From Yimella lutea (lineage in GTDB: Bacteria; Actinomycetota; Actinomycetes; Actinomycetales; Dermatophilaceae), in the NCBI RefSeq assembly GCF_006715095.1, contig NZ_VFMO01000001.1:2542001-2606000 (forward strand): a stretch of DNA of 64,000 nt, given 5' to 3'. This document shows, piece by piece, positions 30,296 to 40,679 of this stretch. The position numbers and the translations under genes are program-made. Position 1 is the stretch's first letter. Every line of letters begins with the position of its first letter. The notes beneath the pieces were generated by a model, which saw nothing but the letters and a program-made list of their open reading frames with translations, was not told the origin of the DNA and made no database searches.

Positions 30296-31666
30296 TCACA
30301 AGGTGTGGTTCCGGATGGTGCTGCGAAGGGTCGCCCAACGCTGTCCCAGGGTCGCTTCCCAGCCCCTGTCGGACGGGTGGTAATAGTCCGCTTCTGAGAT
30401 CAGATCGTCGGGCAGGAACTGTTGCGGCCCAACGCCATTGGGTTCGTCGTGCGTGTAGCGGTAGCCCTCGCCACTGCCGTACTCGGCGGCGCGCGCATAG
30501 CCGGTGCCGCGCAGGTGGGCCGGAACCTGCCCGATCCGGCCGGCCCGGACGTCGGAGATGGCCGCGTTGATCGCCGCATAGGTCGCGTTCGACTTCGGAG
30601 CCAGACAATTGTGTACCACTGCCTGGGCGAGCACCAGACGCGCTTCGGGCATGCCGATCTGGGCGACAGCGTGCAGGGCCGCGACGGCCGTCTGCAGTGC
30701 CGTCGGATCGGCCATCCCGATCTCCTCCGAGGCGGAGATGACCACCCGCCTGGCGATGAAGCGCGGGTCCTCACCCGCCTCCAACATACGGGCGAGGTAG
30801 TGCAGCGCGGCGTCGACATCGCTTCCCCGCATCGACTTGATGAAGGCCGAGGCGACGTCGTAGTGCTGGTCGCCGGTCTTGTCGTAGCGCACCGCCGCCG
30901 TCGCTACTGCCTGCTCCACGTCGGCAAGCGTGATGTGGGTCGGCGTCGCGGTGTCGTCACGGTCGAGCGCGACACCTGCGGCCGCCTCGAGCGAGGTGAG
31001 CGAACGCCGTCCGTCACCGCCGGCCATCCGGACGAGGTGGTCGAGAGCTTCGTCGTCCAGCACGAACTCGGCAGCAAGGCCGCGCTCGTCGGCCACCGAG
31101 TCGGTGATCAGTTGACGAATATCGCTGTCGTCCAACGACTTCAGTGTGACTGTGACCGACCGGGACAGCAGTGGGGCGATGATCGAGAAGGACGGATTCT
31201 CGGTCGTGGCCGCGACCAGGATGATCGTCCGGTTCTCCACACCGGGCAGCAATGCGTCCTGCTGCGCCTTGCTGAACCGATGGATCTCGTCGAGGAACAG
31301 GACTGTGTCGCGCCCGTAGAGGGACTTGTCGCGCACCGCCTGGTCCAGCACCGCCCGGACGTCCTTGACTCCCGCATTGATCGCCGAGAGCTCGACGAAC
31401 CTGCGGTCGGTGGCGCCGGCCACCAGGTGCGCGAGTGTCGTCTTGCCGGTGCCGGGCGGCCCCCACAGGATCGCCGAAACCGGACCGGCCGCTCCCCCGG
31501 CGCCCTCGATCAACCGGCGAAGCGGGCTGCCGACACGGAGTACGGCCTGCTGCCCTCGTACCTCGTCCAGGTTGCGCGGCCGCATCCGCACGGCGAGCGG
31601 TGGTAGTAGGCCGCCCTGACCCCTGGGGTCGGCGTCGGCGGAGGCGGCGAAGAGGTCGTCGGACAC
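30296..31666 (-). CDS. rarA: Replication-associated recombination protein A (MgsA/RarA)
   Basis: RarA (456 residues) is an AAA+ ATPase acting at stalled replication forks, related to clamp-loader subunits. Walker A is GPPGTGKTTLAHLV near 69, Walker B VLFLDEIHRFSKAQQD near 122, sensor 1 VAATTENPSFSI and the arginine finger region LLSRSVTVTL. The C-terminal domain has FIKSMRGSDVDAALHYLARML. The start is GTG. It is divergent from the next gene with only 19 bp between them. Confidence 0.95.
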   Translation of the reverse strand: MSDDLFAASADADPRGQGGLLPPLAVRMRPRNLDEVRGQQAVLRVGSPLRRLIEGAGGAAGPVSAILWGPPGTGKTTLAHLVAGATDRRFVELSAINAGVKDVRAVLDQAVRDKSLYGRDTVLFLDEIHRFSKAQQDALLPGVENRTIILVAATTENPSFSIIAPLLSRSVTVTLKSLDDSDIRQLITDSVADERGLAAEFVLDDEALDHLVRMAGGDGRRSLTSLEAAAGVALDRDDTATPTHITLADVEQAVATAAVRYDKTGDQHYDVASAFIKSMRGSDVDAALHYLARMLEAGEDPRFIARRVVISASEEIGMADPTALQTAVAALHAVAQIGMPEARLVLAQAVVHNCLAPKSNATYAAINAAISDVRAGRIGQVPAHLRGTGYARAAEYGSGEGYRYTHDEPNGVGPQQFLPDDLISEADYYHPSDRGWEATLGQRWATLRSTIRNHTL

Positions 31667-31685
31667 GACTGCAACGCTAACCCTC

Positions 31686-32459
31686 GTGAACCTGCAGCTA
31701 CGAACCCTGAGCGGACGTGACGAACTCCTTGCCGCGAGCGGCGACGACCCCTATGTGCGTTGGGAATGCGATGCCGCCCTGGTCGATCAGGCGTGGGCGC
31801 TCGGATCGGCCGTGGCGTTCCTGCGCCGCGGCCACCATCGTCGCAACGTTCACCTGAACGTCTGCGGCCCGGAGCACGATGCCGCTCCCCTGCTGGACGC
31901 GATCGTCGCGGCAGGCTTGCCGCCGGAGGCAGACGGCATCTCGATCGACCAGCATCTCTTCCCGCTCGCGCAGCGCCATTTCACCTTCGGCCGAGGTGGC
32001 GACTGGGACTGGATGTGGACGGTGGACACGCCACCTGTCGTGCCTCACCTCGATCACTTGGACGAACTGGACGATACGTTGGACGCCGCAGAACTGTTGG
32101 CGCTGAACGAGATCGGTAACCCGACTGCTGAATCTCGTCCGGGCGAGGGCGCAACCGAACTGTGGCTCGGCATCCGCGAGGAGGGTCGCATCGTTGCTGC
32201 CGGAGCAATGCACCGCACGGGTGCAGGTGCGCCACACCTCGCCGGCATCGTCACCCACCCAGACGCCCGTGGACGTGGCTTCGGCGCAGCCGTGACTGCC
32301 GGACTGACGACCGCGGCACTCGACCGCTCGGGCGTCAGCACGCTCGGGATGTACTCCGACAACGACACGGGTCGTCGGCTCTACCACCGTCTCGGCTACC
32401 GCACCGCTCACGCCTGGGCGTCCCGCGGGTTCGCCGAGACACCCATCGGCTCGCAGTGA
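31686..32459 (+). CDS. GNAT family N-acetyltransferase
   Basis: This 257-residue protein has a C-terminal GNAT domain: a beta strand in LWLGIREEGRIVAAGAMHR, the acetyl-CoA loop THPDARGRGFGAAVTAGL (R/Q-x-x-G-x-G/A form) and the terminal MYSDNDTGRRLYHRLGYR. The N-terminal ~110 residues form a separate, GNAT-like but unmotifed half. The start is GTG. The substrate is unknown. Confidence 0.85.
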   Translation: MNLQLRTLSGRDELLAASGDDPYVRWECDAALVDQAWALGSAVAFLRRGHHRRNVHLNVCGPEHDAAPLLDAIVAAGLPPEADGISIDQHLFPLAQRHFTFGRGGDWDWMWTVDTPPVVPHLDHLDELDDTLDAAELLALNEIGNPTAESRPGEGATELWLGIREEGRIVAAGAMHRTGAGAPHLAGIVTHPDARGRGFGAAVTAGLTTAALDRSGVSTLGMYSDNDTGRRLYHRLGYRTAHAWASRGFAETPIGSQ

Positions 32460-32475
32460 GTGATGGGATGTGCAC

Positions 32476-33285
32476 ATGACCGACTTCGATGACGCGATCG
32501 CGCTGACCTCCGCTGCCGACGGCACCTACCGCGGATCGCTTTCGGACGAGTGGAGCATCGGCGAGGCGGTGAACGGCGGGCTGCTGATGGCCCTCTCCAC
32601 CGTCGCTGTGGTCGACGCTGTTCCGGAGCACCACGCGCACCCCCTCACCTGGAGTGGGGTCTTCCTCTCCCCCGCGGTACCCGGCGAGGTGACGGTCGCA
32701 CCGACCGTCCTGCGTACCGGTCGGACCATGTCGACCGCCGAAGTGATTGTGCGACAGGGAGATTCAGAACGCTTCCGGGCGCTGGTGACGATGGGCGACG
32801 TGTCGTCGCACGCCGAACCGGTGCGCAAGCACAGCCCGATGCCGACCTTCCCGGACGTCGAGCACTGTGTGTCGGCCTCCGAGGCGCCGCCGTCCGCGCT
32901 GACGAAGTCGGGGCTGCTCCAGCGCTTCGACATGCGACTGGATCCCGCGACCGTCGGCTGGGCGCTCGGCGACCCCAGTGGGATGGGCGAGATCCGCGGT
33001 TGGATCAGGTTCGCCGACGGGCGCGAACCGGATCCGTTGTCGCTGTTGACTTTCCTGGACGCGTTCCCGCCGGTTGCGTTCGACCTGGGCTCGGTGGGTT
33101 GGGTGCCGACGATCGAGTTCACCGGCTACGTTCGCGCCGTCCCGGCGGCGGGTTGGCTCGCGATCCGGCTGCGTACTTCGACGGTCACCGGCAACCTGCT
33201 GGAGGAGGACGCCGAGGTCTGGGACTCCACCGGCCGACTGGTGGCGCAGTCGCGCCAACTGGCCTCTGCTCGCTTCGCCGCCTGA
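32476..33285 (+). CDS. Acyl-CoA thioesterase family protein (double hotdog)
   Basis: This ~269-residue protein is of TesB-like thioesterase type. EWSIGEAVNGGLLMAL is the first hotdog helix with the conserved asparagine-glycine; HPLTWSGVFLSPAVPGEV and the second-half PPVAFDLGSVGWVPTIEFTGYVR fit the double-hotdog fold seen in actinobacterial thioesterases. The ATG at 32476 was chosen over a GTG six bases earlier. It probably follows the GNAT gene in one transcript (16-bp gap). Confidence 0.8.
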   Translation: MTDFDDAIALTSAADGTYRGSLSDEWSIGEAVNGGLLMALSTVAVVDAVPEHHAHPLTWSGVFLSPAVPGEVTVAPTVLRTGRTMSTAEVIVRQGDSERFRALVTMGDVSSHAEPVRKHSPMPTFPDVEHCVSASEAPPSALTKSGLLQRFDMRLDPATVGWALGDPSGMGEIRGWIRFADGREPDPLSLLTFLDAFPPVAFDLGSVGWVPTIEFTGYVRAVPAAGWLAIRLRTSTVTGNLLEEDAEVWDSTGRLVAQSRQLASARFAA

Positions 33286-33304
33286 GAGTCGGCGACCCGA
33301 TTCG

Positions 33305-33907
33305 CTACTGCCGCAGGTCGGGGATGTGCTCCGCTACCTCGCGCCGCAACTCAGCGGCGCCGGACGCCGGATCATGATGCACCGCAACGATGCCCAGCGA
33401 CCGAGCGCTCTCGATGTTGCTCAGAACATCGTCGACGAAGAGCGCCTCCTGTGCCTCGATGTCCAAGTCGGCGAGTATCGCCTCGAAGAACTCGCGGGAC
33501 GGCTTCATGTGGCCGATCTCGGATGAGTAGTAGGCACCGTCGACCCGGTCGTCGTACTTGCGCTCGTGGCGCATCAACTCGACCCGGATGTCCTGCTGAT
33601 TGGTCGCAAGCACGCACCGAACACCGGCCGCCCGTGCGTCGTCGACCACCTGCCAGGCCGGTTCGTCCGCTTCGAAGAGCGACCAGAGAGCCAGCACGTC
33701 CTCGACCGACACGGCCACAGGGTGCAGATCGACCAGATCGGCGACGACATCCCGCAGGGAGCGCTCACCGCGCAGCGCCGCGTGCTCGGCCTCGAAGAGA
33801 GCGGCGGTGAACTCGGCACCGCCCAGCCGCGACAGCGCGTCGTCCCAGTCGTGGGCAGGGTGCTGGAGCACGCCGTCGCAGTCCCAGAGGATCGCCTTGA
33901 TCGCCAC
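33305..33907 (-). CDS. HAD-superfamily hydrolase
   Basis: This 200-residue phosphatase-like protein has motif I DCDGV (residues 9-13), a helical cap, motif II in VLATNQQ, motif III lysine in IGHMKPSREF and motif IV FVDD. The second aspartate of motif I is present, so it should act as a phosphatase on a small phosphorylated substrate. The substrate is unknown. It is convergent with the thioesterase gene. Confidence 0.85.
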   Translation of the reverse strand: MAIKAILWDCDGVLQHPAHDWDDALSRLGGAEFTAALFEAEHAALRGERSLRDVVADLVDLHPVAVSVEDVLALWSLFEADEPAWQVVDDARAAGVRCVLATNQQDIRVELMRHERKYDDRVDGAYYSSEIGHMKPSREFFEAILADLDIEAQEALFVDDVLSNIESARSLGIVAVHHDPASGAAELRREVAEHIPDLRQ

Positions 33908-34010
33908 GTGCTGTCTCCGTTCGTTCGCTGAGCCAGATCTCCGAGGGGCGAACCAGGTTTCGGCGCGCGCGTCCTGCTTCGTCGGACGCGTGGCTCAACC
34001 AGCGCCGGCG

Positions 34011-34038
34011 GTGGGAGCGCGGCGAGCCGCGCTCCCAC
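34011..34038 (-). terminator. Hairpin directly after aspS
   Basis: A perfect 12-bp GC-rich stem (GTGGGAGCGCGG with its complement) and a four-base loop starts 5 bp after the aspS stop. No U-tract follows. The rest of the 135-bp gap to the HAD gene has a second, weaker inverted repeat near 33969-33990 and nothing else recognised. Confidence 0.65.
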
Positions 34039-34042
34039 GCCT

Positions 34043-35860
34043 TCAACTCTGGTTCGGGTTGACCTCGTCGGCACCTTGCGCCGCAGCCTTCGGCTGCTGC
34101 GGCTTGGCGTCTACGCCGGCCTCCTTGCGCTGCGCCGACGTGATCGGTGCCGGTGCCGCGGTCAGCGGGTCGTAACCGCCACCCGACTTCGGGAACGCAA
34201 TGACCTCGCGGATCGAGTCGGTGCCGGCGAGCAGGGCGCAGATGCGGTCCCAGCCGAAGGCGATTCCACCGTGCGGGGGTGCGCCGAAGGAGAACGCGTC
34301 CAGGAGGAAGCCGAACTTCTCCTGCGCGTCTTCCTTGGACAGACCCATCACCTCGAACACCCGCTCCTGAATGTCCTTGCGGTGGATACGGATCGAGCCT
34401 CCGCCGATCTCGTTGCCGTTGCAGACCATGTCGTAGGCGTACGCGAGCGCCTCGCCCGGGTCGGTGTCGAAGCTGTCGAGGTACTCCTTCTTCGGCATGG
34501 TGAACGCGTGGTGCACGGCGGTCCACTTGCCGGAGCCGACGGCGACGTCACCGGAGGCGACGGCGTCCGCGGCCGGTTCGAACAGCGGGGCGTCGAGCAC
34601 CCACAGGAACGACCAGGCTGATTCGTCGATGAGGCCGCAGCGCTTGCCGATCTCCAGACGAGCCGCGCCGAGCAGGGCGCGCGAACTCTTGACGTCGCCG
34701 GCGGCGAAGAATATGCAGTCGCCCGGCTTGGCTCCCACATGCGCCGGCAACGCTGCCTTCTCGGCGTCCGAGAGGTTCTTGGCGACCGGTCCGGTGAGCT
34801 CGCCGTCCTGCTGCAGCAGCACGTAGGCAAGGCCCTTGGCGCCGCGCTGCTTGGCCCAGTCCTGCCATGCGTCCAACTGACGGCGGGGCTGCGAGGCTCC
34901 GCCGGGCATGACAACCGCACCGACGTACGGTGCCTGGAACACGCGGAAGGTGGTGTCCTTGAACAGGTCGGTGCACTCGACGAGTTCGTTGCCGAAGCGC
35001 AGGTCGGGCTTGTCCGAGCCGTACTTGGCCATCGCGTCGGCGTAGGTCATGCGCGGGAACGGCGTCGGCAGTTCGACGCCGATGACCTGCCACAACGCCT
35101 TGGCGATCGCCTCGCCGAGTTCGATGATGTCGTCCTGTTCGACGAAGCTCATCTCGATGTCGAGCTGGGTGAACTCCGGCTGACGGTCGGCGCGGAAGTC
35201 CTCGTCGCGGTAGCAACGTGCGATCTGGTAGTAGCGCTCCATGCCGGCGACCATGAGCAGCTGTTTGAACAACTGCGGGCTCTGCGGCAGCGCGTACCAG
35301 CTTCCCGGCGCCAGGCGTGCGGGCACCAGGAAGTCGCGAGCGCCCTCAGGGGTGGACCGAGTCAGGGTCGGCGTCTCGATCTCGACGAAGTCGCGCTCGG
35401 CAAGCACGGCCCGGGCGGCGGCGTTCACCTTGGAACGCATGCGGATGGCGTTGCCCTGTGCCGGACGACGCAGGTCGAGGTAGCGGTGCTTGAGGCGAGC
35501 CTCCTCACCGACGGTGACTCGTTCGTCGATCTGGAACGGCAGCGCGGCGGACTCGCTGAGCACCTCGATCTCCTCGGCAACGACGTCGATCTCGCCGGTC
35601 GGCAGCTCGGGGTTGACGTCCTTCGCGTCGCGCGGCTGCACGGTGCCGACGACCTTGATGCAGTACTCGTTGCGCAGGTCGTGCGCGCTGCCGGTGAGCA
35701 CCTCGTCGCGGGCGACGACCTGAACGACACCGCTGGCGTCGCGCAGGTCGATGAAGGCCACACCACCGTGGTCTCGGCGACGCCCGACCCATCCGGTGAG
35801 GGTGACGGTCTGTCCGGTCTCCGCCGCGCGCAGCGTGCCGGCCTGATGAGTACGAAGCAT
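34043..35860 (-). CDS. aspS: Aspartyl-tRNA synthetase
   Basis: AspS (605 residues) is the bacterial long type with a GAD insertion. The N-terminal OB fold ([20 protein letters not shown]) binds the anticodon, and motif 1 follows ([19 protein letters not shown]). Motif 2 is [23 protein letters not shown], seen in part as [16 protein letters not shown], and motif 3 is GIAFGWDRI. The ATG at 35860 gives the family start MLRTHQAG and sits behind AAAGGAA. The frame is open upstream into the leader, but that leader is an RNA structure (T-box), not coding. Confidence 0.95.
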   Translation of the reverse strand: MLRTHQAGTLRAAETGQTVTLTGWVGRRRDHGGVAFIDLRDASGVVQVVARDEVLTGSAHDLRNEYCIKVVGTVQPRDAKDVNPELPTGEIDVVAEEIEVLSESAALPFQIDERVTVGEEARLKHRYLDLRRPAQGNAIRMRSKVNAAARAVLAERDFVEIETPTLTRSTPEGARDFLVPARLAPGSWYALPQSPQLFKQLLMVAGMERYYQIARCYRDEDFRADRQPEFTQLDIEMSFVEQDDIIELGEAIAKALWQVIGVELPTPFPRMTYADAMAKYGSDKPDLRFGNELVECTDLFKDTTFRVFQAPYVGAVVMPGGASQPRRQLDAWQDWAKQRGAKGLAYVLLQQDGELTGPVAKNLSDAEKAALPAHVGAKPGDCIFFAAGDVKSSRALLGAARLEIGKRCGLIDESAWSFLWVLDAPLFEPAADAVASGDVAVGSGKWTAVHHAFTMPKKEYLDSFDTDPGEALAYAYDMVCNGNEIGGGSIRIHRKDIQERVFEVMGLSKEDAQEKFGFLLDAFSFGAPPHGGIAFGWDRICALLAGTDSIREVIAFPKSGGGYDPLTAAPAPITSAQRKEAGVDAKPQQPKAAAQGADEVNPNQS

Positions 35861-36076
35861 GTTCGTTCCTTTCGGTCGGGTCCTCACCGAAGGAACTGCG
35901 GGGATCCGCGGTTCCTGGCGAGGAACGGCGGCCCGGGAGGTGTGGGCGGGGGCCAGATCGCGGTGCCACCACACCTTCGCCGGGCAGATCGCCCGGCCTC
36001 TCGTCGGTACGCCGGACGCGCGGTTCGAGGCTGACCTTGCGGCCCGGCGGATCGTCACTCCGTCACCTCGAACGCT
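35861..36076 (-). promoter_or_regulatory. T-box riboswitch in the aspS leader (tRNA-Asp sensor, translational type)
   Basis: The leader carries the T-box core GGTGGCACCGCG (35970-35959 on the transcript strand). It is enclosed by GGTGTG (35975-35970) pairing with CACACC (35944-35939) to form the antisequestrator. The bulge UGGC would pair with a GCCA tRNA end, which is what tRNA-Asp has (G73). A Stem I-like hairpin (12-bp arms at 36073-36062 and 36035-36023, one bulged base) has GAC and GAU in its loop. A Stem III-like hairpin CCGGGC/GCCCGG lies at 35996-35980. Near the start codon TTCCTTCGGT (35895-35886) pairs with ACCGAAAGGAA (35876-35866), hiding the Shine-Dalgarno. Uncharged tRNA-Asp would therefore open translation of aspS. 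Confidence 0.75.
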
Positions 36077-36080
36077 TTCA

Positions 36081-36110
36081 ATGCTAGGGCAGCACGCGAA
36101 TGGGCGCGAA
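36081..36110 (-). promoter_or_regulatory. Candidate aspS promoter
   Basis: On the transcript strand TAGCAT (36086-36081) is a good -10 hexamer. A weak -35, TTCGCG, lies 18 bases upstream. Transcription would begin at about 36074-36076, right at the first arm of the T-box Stem I. Confidence 0.4.
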
Positions 36111-36287
36111 CCGGTTCCTGCCCATCCGGCCGGTACAAGCTTTACCTGCCGCTTACCCCACTGCCGGTCCGTCGCGCGCAGCAACTTCTACGACCAGAGC
36201 CAGTGCCTCCGGTTGACCGACTCCGCGCGTCTGAGCGTCCTTCAGTGCGGTGACATCTGGCGCCAGGAGTCCTGTGGACGGGCGCCG

Positions 36288-38166
<1,879 letters not shown>

Positions 38167-38187
38167 GCGCCCCGACGCACTACCGTC

Positions 38188-38223
38188 GAACGGCCCCGCC
38201 ACGCACCAACGGCGGGGCCGTTC
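38188..38223 (+). terminator. Rho-independent-like terminator after argG
   Basis: A perfect 13-bp stem (GAACGGCCCCGCC and its complement) with a ten-base loop starts 21 bp after the argG stop. The sequence after it is not U-rich, as is common in high-GC genomes. Confidence 0.75.
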
Positions 38224-38336
38224 GCTGTTCTCGACGGAGAGACGAATCATGAACACGCCCTCCGACATCGTGCTGGTTGTGAACCGAGCACTTTGCGATG
38301 CTGAGGGGTCCGATACATCACCTGTGAGGAGTCCTC

Positions 38337-39845
38337 ATGTCCCAGGCGGCATCAGCGCCGGACAGCCCTGAGCGCACTTTCCTCGGTCACCCCCGAGGGC
38401 TTGGGACAATTTTCAACGTCGAACTGTGGGAACGCTTTTCGTACTACGGGATGCGCGCCATCCTGCTGTACTACCTGGTCGACACGGTCGCCGACGGCGG
38501 TCTCGCGGTCGATGAGACGCTCGCCGCGGCAGTCGTCACGATCTACGGTGCTGCGGTCTACCTGTTGTCGATCATCGGTGGGTGGGCGGCCGACCGAGTC
38601 ATCGGCGCACGCCGGGCGGTCCTGTTCGGCGGACTCATCATCATGGCCGGGCACCTCTGTCTCGCGATGCCGGCAGCAGCCTTCTCCTGGCTGGGAATCG
38701 CCCTGGTCGCACTCGGCACCGGCCTATTGAAACCGAACACGGCGTTGATGGTCGGCCACCTGTACGGCGACCGTGACCCCCGTCGGGATGCCGGCTTCTC
38801 GATCTTCTACATGTCGATCAACATCGGCGCGTTCTTCTCCCCTTTCGTGGTGTCGTTCCTGAAAGACCGCTGGGGCTACCACGCCGGCTTCGCCGCTGCG
38901 GCTGCCGGCATGGCGATCGCCCTGGTGCTGTTCGTCCTCGGACGCCGATCGGTCGCCGGCGAGAGCGACGTCGTCCCAAACCCGTTGCAGCCACATGAGC
39001 GCAAGTGGGTGCCACTGATGCTGATCGGCGCGGTTGCCCTTGTCGCTCTTCTCGTCGTTGTCGCTCGGTTGTGGCGCGACGACACCCTCGAGGCCGTCAT
39101 CGATGCCATCTCGATCCTGTCGATCAGTGCGTCCATCGCGTACTTCACGGTGATGTTCCGCAGCCCGAAGGTCAGCGAACGGGAGCGCACCCACCTGTGG
39201 GCATACATGCCGATGTGGCTGGCCGCGGTGTTCTTCTGGATGATCTTCGAGCAGGCCGCCGGCAAGCTCGCCGCGTTCGCGGACACGCGTACCGACCTCG
39301 ACTCGCTCGGCTTCACGTTCAAGGCCGAGTGGTTCCAGTCGGTCAACCCGGTGACGATCATGATTCTGTCCGCGCCGATCGGAATGCTGTGGGCCCGCCG
39401 GGCCGGACGCTTCCCGTCGACGCCGACGAAATTCGCGATGGGCGTCGTTCTCGCTGGTCTGTCGTTCATCGTGATGGCTTGGGGCAGCGCGCAGTACGAA
39501 GGTCCCACCGCTCCGGTATTCCTGCTGATGAGCGTGTTCGTCGTCCAGACGATCGGTGAACTGTGCCTGTCCCCCGTCGGACTGTCGGCGACCACGACGC
39601 TGGCTCCCGCTGCGTTCGCCGGTCAGGCGATGGCCTTGTGGTACCTGTCGTCCGCAACGGGTCAGTCGTTGGCCGCGCAGTTGATCCAGGCGATGGGCGG
39701 ACTGTCCGACACGACGTTCTACCTCGTGCTCGGTGCCATGGCGATCGCCGTCGGTGCGCTGTTGGCGCTCATTTCCCCGATGGTGCACCGCAAGATGAGG
39801 GACGCCGAACCGGACGCGCAGCACAAGGCGGCGGCTCACGCCTGA
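38337..39845 (+). CDS. Proton-dependent oligopeptide (POT/PTR2) MFS transporter
   Basis: This 502-residue protein has 12 or more membrane helices and takes up di- and tripeptides with protons. The family signatures are FNVELWERFSYYGMRAILLYYL (E-x-x-E-R-F type motif, residues 25-46) and the second PTR2 motif around GGWAADRVIGARRAVLFGG. FSIFYMSINIGAFFSPF is the third conserved stretch. The ATG is preceded by GAGGAG. With the ABC importer, this is the second peptide uptake route in the window. Confidence 0.93.
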   Translation: MSQAASAPDSPERTFLGHPRGLGTIFNVELWERFSYYGMRAILLYYLVDTVADGGLAVDETLAAAVVTIYGAAVYLLSIIGGWAADRVIGARRAVLFGGLIIMAGHLCLAMPAAAFSWLGIALVALGTGLLKPNTALMVGHLYGDRDPRRDAGFSIFYMSINIGAFFSPFVVSFLKDRWGYHAGFAAAAAGMAIALVLFVLGRRSVAGESDVVPNPLQPHERKWVPLMLIGAVALVALLVVVARLWRDDTLEAVIDAISILSISASIAYFTVMFRSPKVSERERTHLWAYMPMWLAAVFFWMIFEQAAGKLAAFADTRTDLDSLGFTFKAEWFQSVNPVTIMILSAPIGMLWARRAGRFPSTPTKFAMGVVLAGLSFIVMAWGSAQYEGPTAPVFLLMSVFVVQTIGELCLSPVGLSATTTLAPAAFAGQAMALWYLSSATGQSLAAQLIQAMGGLSDTTFYLVLGAMAIAVGALLALISPMVHRKMRDAEPDAQHKAAAHA

Positions 39846-39862
39846 GACCCCGCGTGGTTCGT

Positions 39863-39896
39863 CTCGGAGCACCGGCCCGTCCGCAGGTGCTCCGAG
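39863..39896. terminator. Bidirectional hairpin between convergent genes
   Basis: A perfect 11-bp stem (CTCGGAGCACC and its complement) and a 12-base loop lies between the POT stop and the stop of the leftward gene at 39903. Its position suits termination from both sides. Confidence 0.65.
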
Positions 39897-39902
39897 GCGG
39901 CG

Positions 39903-40325
39903 TCAACTGGCCAGTTCGTCTTCGAAGACGCACTCGTCATATCGGGTGACCTCGTCGTCGGTGGCCAGGTAGCAGCCGATCAGGCGGTCGCCGAAGGTCT
40001 GCGCAATCCACTGTTGCCATCGCAGATCCGCAGGTCCGAGATGCGGCGAACCGAGCCGCCCGCGTGCGAACAACAGACATCCACCGATCTCGTCCAGGAA
40101 GTCCCGCAGGAAATCCATCAACACCCAGGGCGGTTCGTCCGCGTCGGCGGGCACGTCGTTGATCGCGACCGGCTGCAGCAGCCGTTCGTTCTCGTCGAGC
40201 ACGAGGAAGGTGATCGAACCGCGGTCCCGGTCCTCGAAGCTGACGAGCAGATCGATCACGTCGGCGACGTCGGAATCGGTGACCGGTGCATCGCTCCAGT
40301 CGTCTTCAAGGTCATGGAAACTCAT
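39903..40325 (-). CDS. Acidic protein of unknown function
   Basis: This ~140-residue protein is not recognised. It is strongly acidic at the N-terminus (HDLEDDWSDAPVTDSDVADV) with a predicted alpha/beta fold: GSITFLVLDENERLLQPVAI is strand-like, WVLMDFLRDFLDEIG helical, and a conserved-looking LGPADLRWQQWIAQTFG segment follows. No signal or membrane helix is present. The ATG at 40325 was preferred over a GTG nine bases upstream. Confidence 0.6.
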   Translation of the reverse strand: MSFHDLEDDWSDAPVTDSDVADVIDLLVSFEDRDRGSITFLVLDENERLLQPVAINDVPADADEPPWVLMDFLRDFLDEIGGCLLFARGRLGSPHLGPADLRWQQWIAQTFGDRLIGCYLATDDEVTRYDECVFEDELAS

Positions 40326-40662
40326 GCCGAGCACAGTGGACCCGTTCTGTCGTCGGTGCCGGTTTCCACAGACAGTTCTCGTTGGTCCACAACGACCGAT
40401 CAGAGTGTCGCGCTTGTGGTATCACGGCGTGCAGGTGCCGGCGACGGATCAGAGGCCTTCGGTGGTAGCCCGCTCGAGTCCGCCGGAAGGTGGCCTGCCA
40501 ATCGTCCGGAGTGAGCGGGCAACCCTGTGGACGCAGGTCGGGCCGCGAGCGGATCGAGTGCAGCAGGTCGACGGGGAACACCCTCCACGGGGTCGGCTGC
40601 CTTCGGGCGAAGGCCGCTGCAAGAGTGCTCTTTCCCGCGCTCGACCGACCGTTGAGCAGCAC
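40312..40662 (-). pseudogene. Remnant of a chloramphenicol-phosphotransferase-like (CPT) kinase
   Basis: The first ~70 residues (VLLNGRSSAGKSTLAAAFAR, then RVFPVDLLHSIRSRPDL and TPDDWQATFRRTRAGYHR) resemble the P-loop half of CPT-like phosphotransferases, which are normally about 180 residues. After YHR at about 40453 the sequence turns into Arg/His-rich codons with no family likeness and stops at 40312. The catalytic second half is missing. It looks like a truncated or frameshifted relic at the end of the pyrG-NUDIX-aminotransferase group. Confidence 0.5.
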
Positions 40663-40679
40663 CTCGCCCGGCCATGGTT

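Noticed and set aside
36185..36287. Upstream extension of aspS reading frame towards 36184
   Set aside because: The frame is open through the leader, but the sequence there forms the T-box and the family N-terminus begins at 35860.
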